Shown here: positions 62,098 through 64,000 of the stretch, piece after piece
Numbering within the stretch: position 1 is the stretch's first letter
How the letters are laid out: each line of letters starts with the position of its first letter
DNA from: Serinicoccus marinus DSM 15273
GTDB lineage: Bacteria > Actinomycetota > Actinomycetes > Actinomycetales > Dermatophilaceae
NCBI RefSeq assembly: GCF_008386315.1
Contig: NZ_CP043808.1
Span: 2,914,001 to 2,978,000, forward strand
Direction: 5' to 3'
Length of the DNA: 64,000 nt
Notes under the pieces: generated by a model
Databases searched by the model: none
Told to the model about the DNA's origin: nothing
The model's input: the letters and a program-made list of their open reading frames with translations, nothing else
Program-made: the position numbers and the translations under genes

Positions 62098-62341
62098 TGC
62101 GAGGATCGTGTCTGCGCCACCGCCTGGGGTCTGACCCTTGTTACGACCGGCCCCGCTGGGTGCCCTCGCGTTGACGTGTCGGCCCTGGGTGGTGGCGTGC
62201 ACCTGGCTGCTGGCCGGGTGGGCAGTGACCTGATAGGAGCCTGACTCGACCAGGGTCTCATCGCAGTCCTGTCCGCCCACTCCGGCCAGCTGAGCCATGG
62301 ACACCGCGCCCGGAGAATGCGAGAGAGGAACCCATAGCCCG
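62098..62341 (+). ncRNA. Probable bridge (seeker) RNA region of the IS110 element
   Basis: IS110-group elements encode a guide RNA in the non-coding end upstream of the transposase. This element has about 240 bp of such DNA here, with no coding frame of its own (the ISx frame merely reads in). It contains CTCGAC and CAGCTG, which resemble pieces of the target (TTCGAC and, in copy 1, CAGCTG), but the loops were not folded. Position and family are the basis. Confidence 0.45.
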
Positions 62342-63505
62342 ATGCCCAGCATGCAACTTCGCCGCGACGATGTCATTGTCGGCGTCGACACACACAAGGA
62401 CAACCACGTCGCCGTCGCGGTCGACGGCCTGGGCGGCCGACTGGGCGACCTCGTCGTGCCCGCCACCCTTGCCGGCTTCGAGGAGCTTGTCGCCTTCTGT
62501 GTTGCCTTCATCGGCCCTGAGGGTCGCCTGGTCGCATTCGGTGTCGAGGGCACCGGGTCCTACGGTGTCGGCCTGGCCCGCTACTTACGCCGCCAGGGCC
62601 ACGAGGTCCACGAAATCGCCCGCCCGGCGCGAGCCGTGGAACGGCGCCTCGCAGGAAAGAACGACACCCTCGACGCCGAGCACGCCGCACGCCAACTCCT
62701 GGCCGGGCACGGCCTGTCCACACCGAAGACCGCTGACGGCGAGGTCGAGACGATCAGGTTGGTCAAGATTGCCTACGACGGCGCCGTTCAGGCGCGCACG
62801 ACCGCGATGATCACGCTCAAGGCGACTCTGGCGACCGGGAGTGAGGCGTTGCGGACCGAGTTGGAGAAGCTGACCGATCACCAGCTCGTCCTCGCCTGCG
62901 CGGCCTTGGAGGGCCCGACCCCGCTACCGCCGGTGCGGCGGGGCGCACCAGCAGTCGTCCTACCCATCGACCCCGACGCGGCGATGCGGCACGTGCTGTC
63001 CTCGATGGCGAGGCGGTGGCTGAGCCTGCACGAGGAGGCCAAAGCCCATGCCGCCTCGCTGAAGGCCCTCACTGCAGCCGCCGCGCCGCGCCTCGTCGAG
63101 GCCGTCGGTGTCGGCTACGACACGGCCGCCCAGATGCTGATCACGGCCGGCGACAACACGGACCGGATCAAGTCCGAGGCCGCGTTCGCCAAGATGTGCG
63201 GCGCGTGCCCGATTCCCGCCGGGTCCGGCAAGACCAACAACAGACACCGCCTCTACAGGGGCGGGAACCGGCAGGCCAACGCCGCTCTCTACCGAGTCAT
63301 CATCGTCCGCATGCGATGGCACCAACCAACCATCGACTACGTGGCCCGTCGCACCGCCGAAGGCCTGTCCAAACGAGAGATCATCCGCTGCCTCAAGCGC
63401 TACCTCGCACGCGAACTCTTCCGCCTCCTCCCAGCACCCGATACCACGCCCCCCCCCGAGACGAGGAACTCGAGATGGTCGCCTGATCGACTTGACGATC
63501 TATAG
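62342..63505 (+). CDS. IS110-family DEDD transposase
   Basis: 387 residues from ATG 62342. The N-terminal RuvC-like DEDD domain has VIVGVDTHKDNHVAVAVD (first Asp), VAFGVEGTGSYGVGLARYL (Glu) and KNDTLDAEHAARQLL (Asp). The C-terminal Tnp_20 domain has LVEAVGVGYDTAAQMLITAGDN, FAKMCGACPIPAGSGKTNNRHRLYRGGNRQANAALYRV with the catalytic Ser in the PAGSGK region. It appears intact. Confidence 0.9.
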   Translation: MPSMQLRRDDVIVGVDTHKDNHVAVAVDGLGGRLGDLVVPATLAGFEELVAFCVAFIGPEGRLVAFGVEGTGSYGVGLARYLRRQGHEVHEIARPARAVERRLAGKNDTLDAEHAARQLLAGHGLSTPKTADGEVETIRLVKIAYDGAVQARTTAMITLKATLATGSEALRTELEKLTDHQLVLACAALEGPTPLPPVRRGAPAVVLPIDPDAAMRHVLSSMARRWLSLHEEAKAHAASLKALTAAAAPRLVEAVGVGYDTAAQMLITAGDNTDRIKSEAAFAKMCGACPIPAGSGKTNNRHRLYRGGNRQANAALYRVIIVRMRWHQPTIDYVARRTAEGLSKREIIRCLKRYLARELFRLLPAPDTTPPPETRNSRWSPDRLDDL

Positions 63506-63753
63506 GAGCATCAATGCAGCCGCCGAGGCGCTGTTCTCCTCCCTGGAGTGGGAGGTGCTGTGCCGGCACGAGTTCGACACCCGTACTCAGGCCCGCGCCG
63601 TGGTCATCGACTGGGCTTACGGCTTCTACAACCACCAACGCCGGCACAGCGCCGCTGGCATGATGTCACCGGTCAACTACGAGCAGACCACCGCGATGCC
63701 CATCCCGGACGCCGCGTAGCCGCAAGCCCTCCACGATCTGGGGGGAACCACAG

Positions 63754-64000
63754 TCATCTTCCTCCGCCCGTACAGCCCCTCGGGCGTGAGCCGGCGCCGG
63801 CCGTGCTGGTCGGTCGTCCAGGCGATGTCCCGCACGGCGTGCATGACCTGGGCGTCGGTGACGGTGCGCGCGGCCACGGCCCGGGTGGCGCACTTCCAGC
63901 TGCGGTAGGTCCGCGCGGCGATCTGGCAGCCCTGCTCGCGCAGCACCCGGCAGATCGACTCGACCGCGTAGCCCTGGGCCCTCATGGTGTCGATGAAGCC
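63754..64000 (-). pseudogene. ISz-type OrfB fragment running off the window
   Basis: The minus strand encodes GFIDTMRAQGYAVESICRV to [59 protein letters not shown] and is then cut at the end of ISx. It is closely related to ISz orfB at 58506-60510 but with several substitutions. Its start and orfA lie beyond 64000. Confidence 0.8.

Larger units (their letters stand above)
62098..63512 (+). mobile_element. IS110-family insertion sequence inside ISx copy 2
   Basis: 1415 bp. The boundaries are fixed by comparison with copy 1: host sequence reads TTCGAC then AATGCAGC. There are no terminal inverted repeats and no net target duplication, both typical of IS110. The transposase gene lies at the 3' side, and about 240 bp of non-coding DNA precede it. 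Confidence 0.9.
61363..63719 (+). pseudogene. ISx copy 2 transposase OrfB, split by IS110
   Basis: 245 codons (61363-62097) end at GRVGSCFD, and 69 codons (63513-63719) resume NAAAEALFSSLEWE. Joined, they give exactly the 313-residue OrfB of copy 1. The insertion separates the first two catalytic Asp from the Glu, so this copy is inactive. Confidence 0.92.
61031..63753 (+). mobile_element. ISx copy 2, interrupted by an IS110-family element
   Basis: Terminal repeats TGAGGTTCCCCCCGGA (61031) and TGTGGTTCCCCCCAGA (reverse, ending 63753) match copy 1. Flanks are GCC on the left and GTC on the right; neither matches until the 49650-61030 segment is inverted. Orientation is opposite to copy 1. The two copies differ by a few substitutions and one G. 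Confidence 0.9.

Overview
The window comes from a very GC-rich actinobacterium. The evidence is near-exclusive G/C third codon positions, a mycothiol-dependent-enzyme family gene, GTG starts, actinobacterial DUF families (DUF6458, DUF4235, DUF2891) and many promoters whose -10 hexamer sits 6-7 nt before the start codon (leaderless mRNAs). The gene content suggests Micrococcales, perhaps the Intrasporangiaceae/Ornithinimicrobium/Serinicoccus group; the genus is inference only.

Positions 1-31 kb are ordinary backbone. They hold an efflux-adaptor fragment, two small exported proteins, an oligopeptide-type ABC transporter (binding protein and two permeases), glycerate kinase, a FadE-like acyl-CoA dehydrogenase, GtrA, a nitrilase-type hydrolase coupled to a CopD-CtaG copper/cytochrome oxidase assembly protein, and a DUF368 (PopT-type) polyprenyl-phosphate transporter. 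They also hold a branched-chain 2-oxoacid dehydrogenase operon (E1alpha-E1beta-E2), VapBC, a HisC-like aminotransferase, a GNAT-S4 fusion, a CPBP protease, MetZ, and an ABC transporter ATPase/permease pair under a TPP riboswitch (thiPQ).

Positions 31.9-39.3 kb hold a compact plus-strand cluster of six overlapping genes: five glycosyltransferase-type proteins and one WcbI-like protein. It lies between thiPQ and the matching thiamine-binding protein gene thiB (40.2-41.4 kb, with its own TPP riboswitch). Several genes here carry single-base frameshifts, mostly in G runs, so sequencing error has to be excluded before calling pseudogenes.

Positions 42.2-58.1 kb are a surface-polysaccharide island: a CapD-type dehydratase, a WecA-type initiating transferase, an epimerase-GT4 fusion, two sulfotransferase-like proteins, a flippase, a GT4 and an O-antigen ligase/polymerase. 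From about 44.8 kb the base composition falls well below the backbone, which suggests horizontal acquisition of a (probably sulfated) glycan locus. The island is split and flanked by insertion-sequence debris (47.3-52.5 kb and 58.1-64 kb) from the ISL3, IS3 (at least four kinds), IS21, IS481, IS1634-like and IS110 families.

The strongest structural result is that two inverted copies of one IS3-family element (48345-49649 and 61031-63753) show matching 3-bp target duplications, and restore a split orfA reading frame, only if the 11.4 kb between them is flipped. That segment has therefore been inverted by IS recombination. A second genome-scale signal is a strong excess of GTATGC/GCATAC, with depletion of GTACGC/GCGTAC, in the backbone but not in the island.
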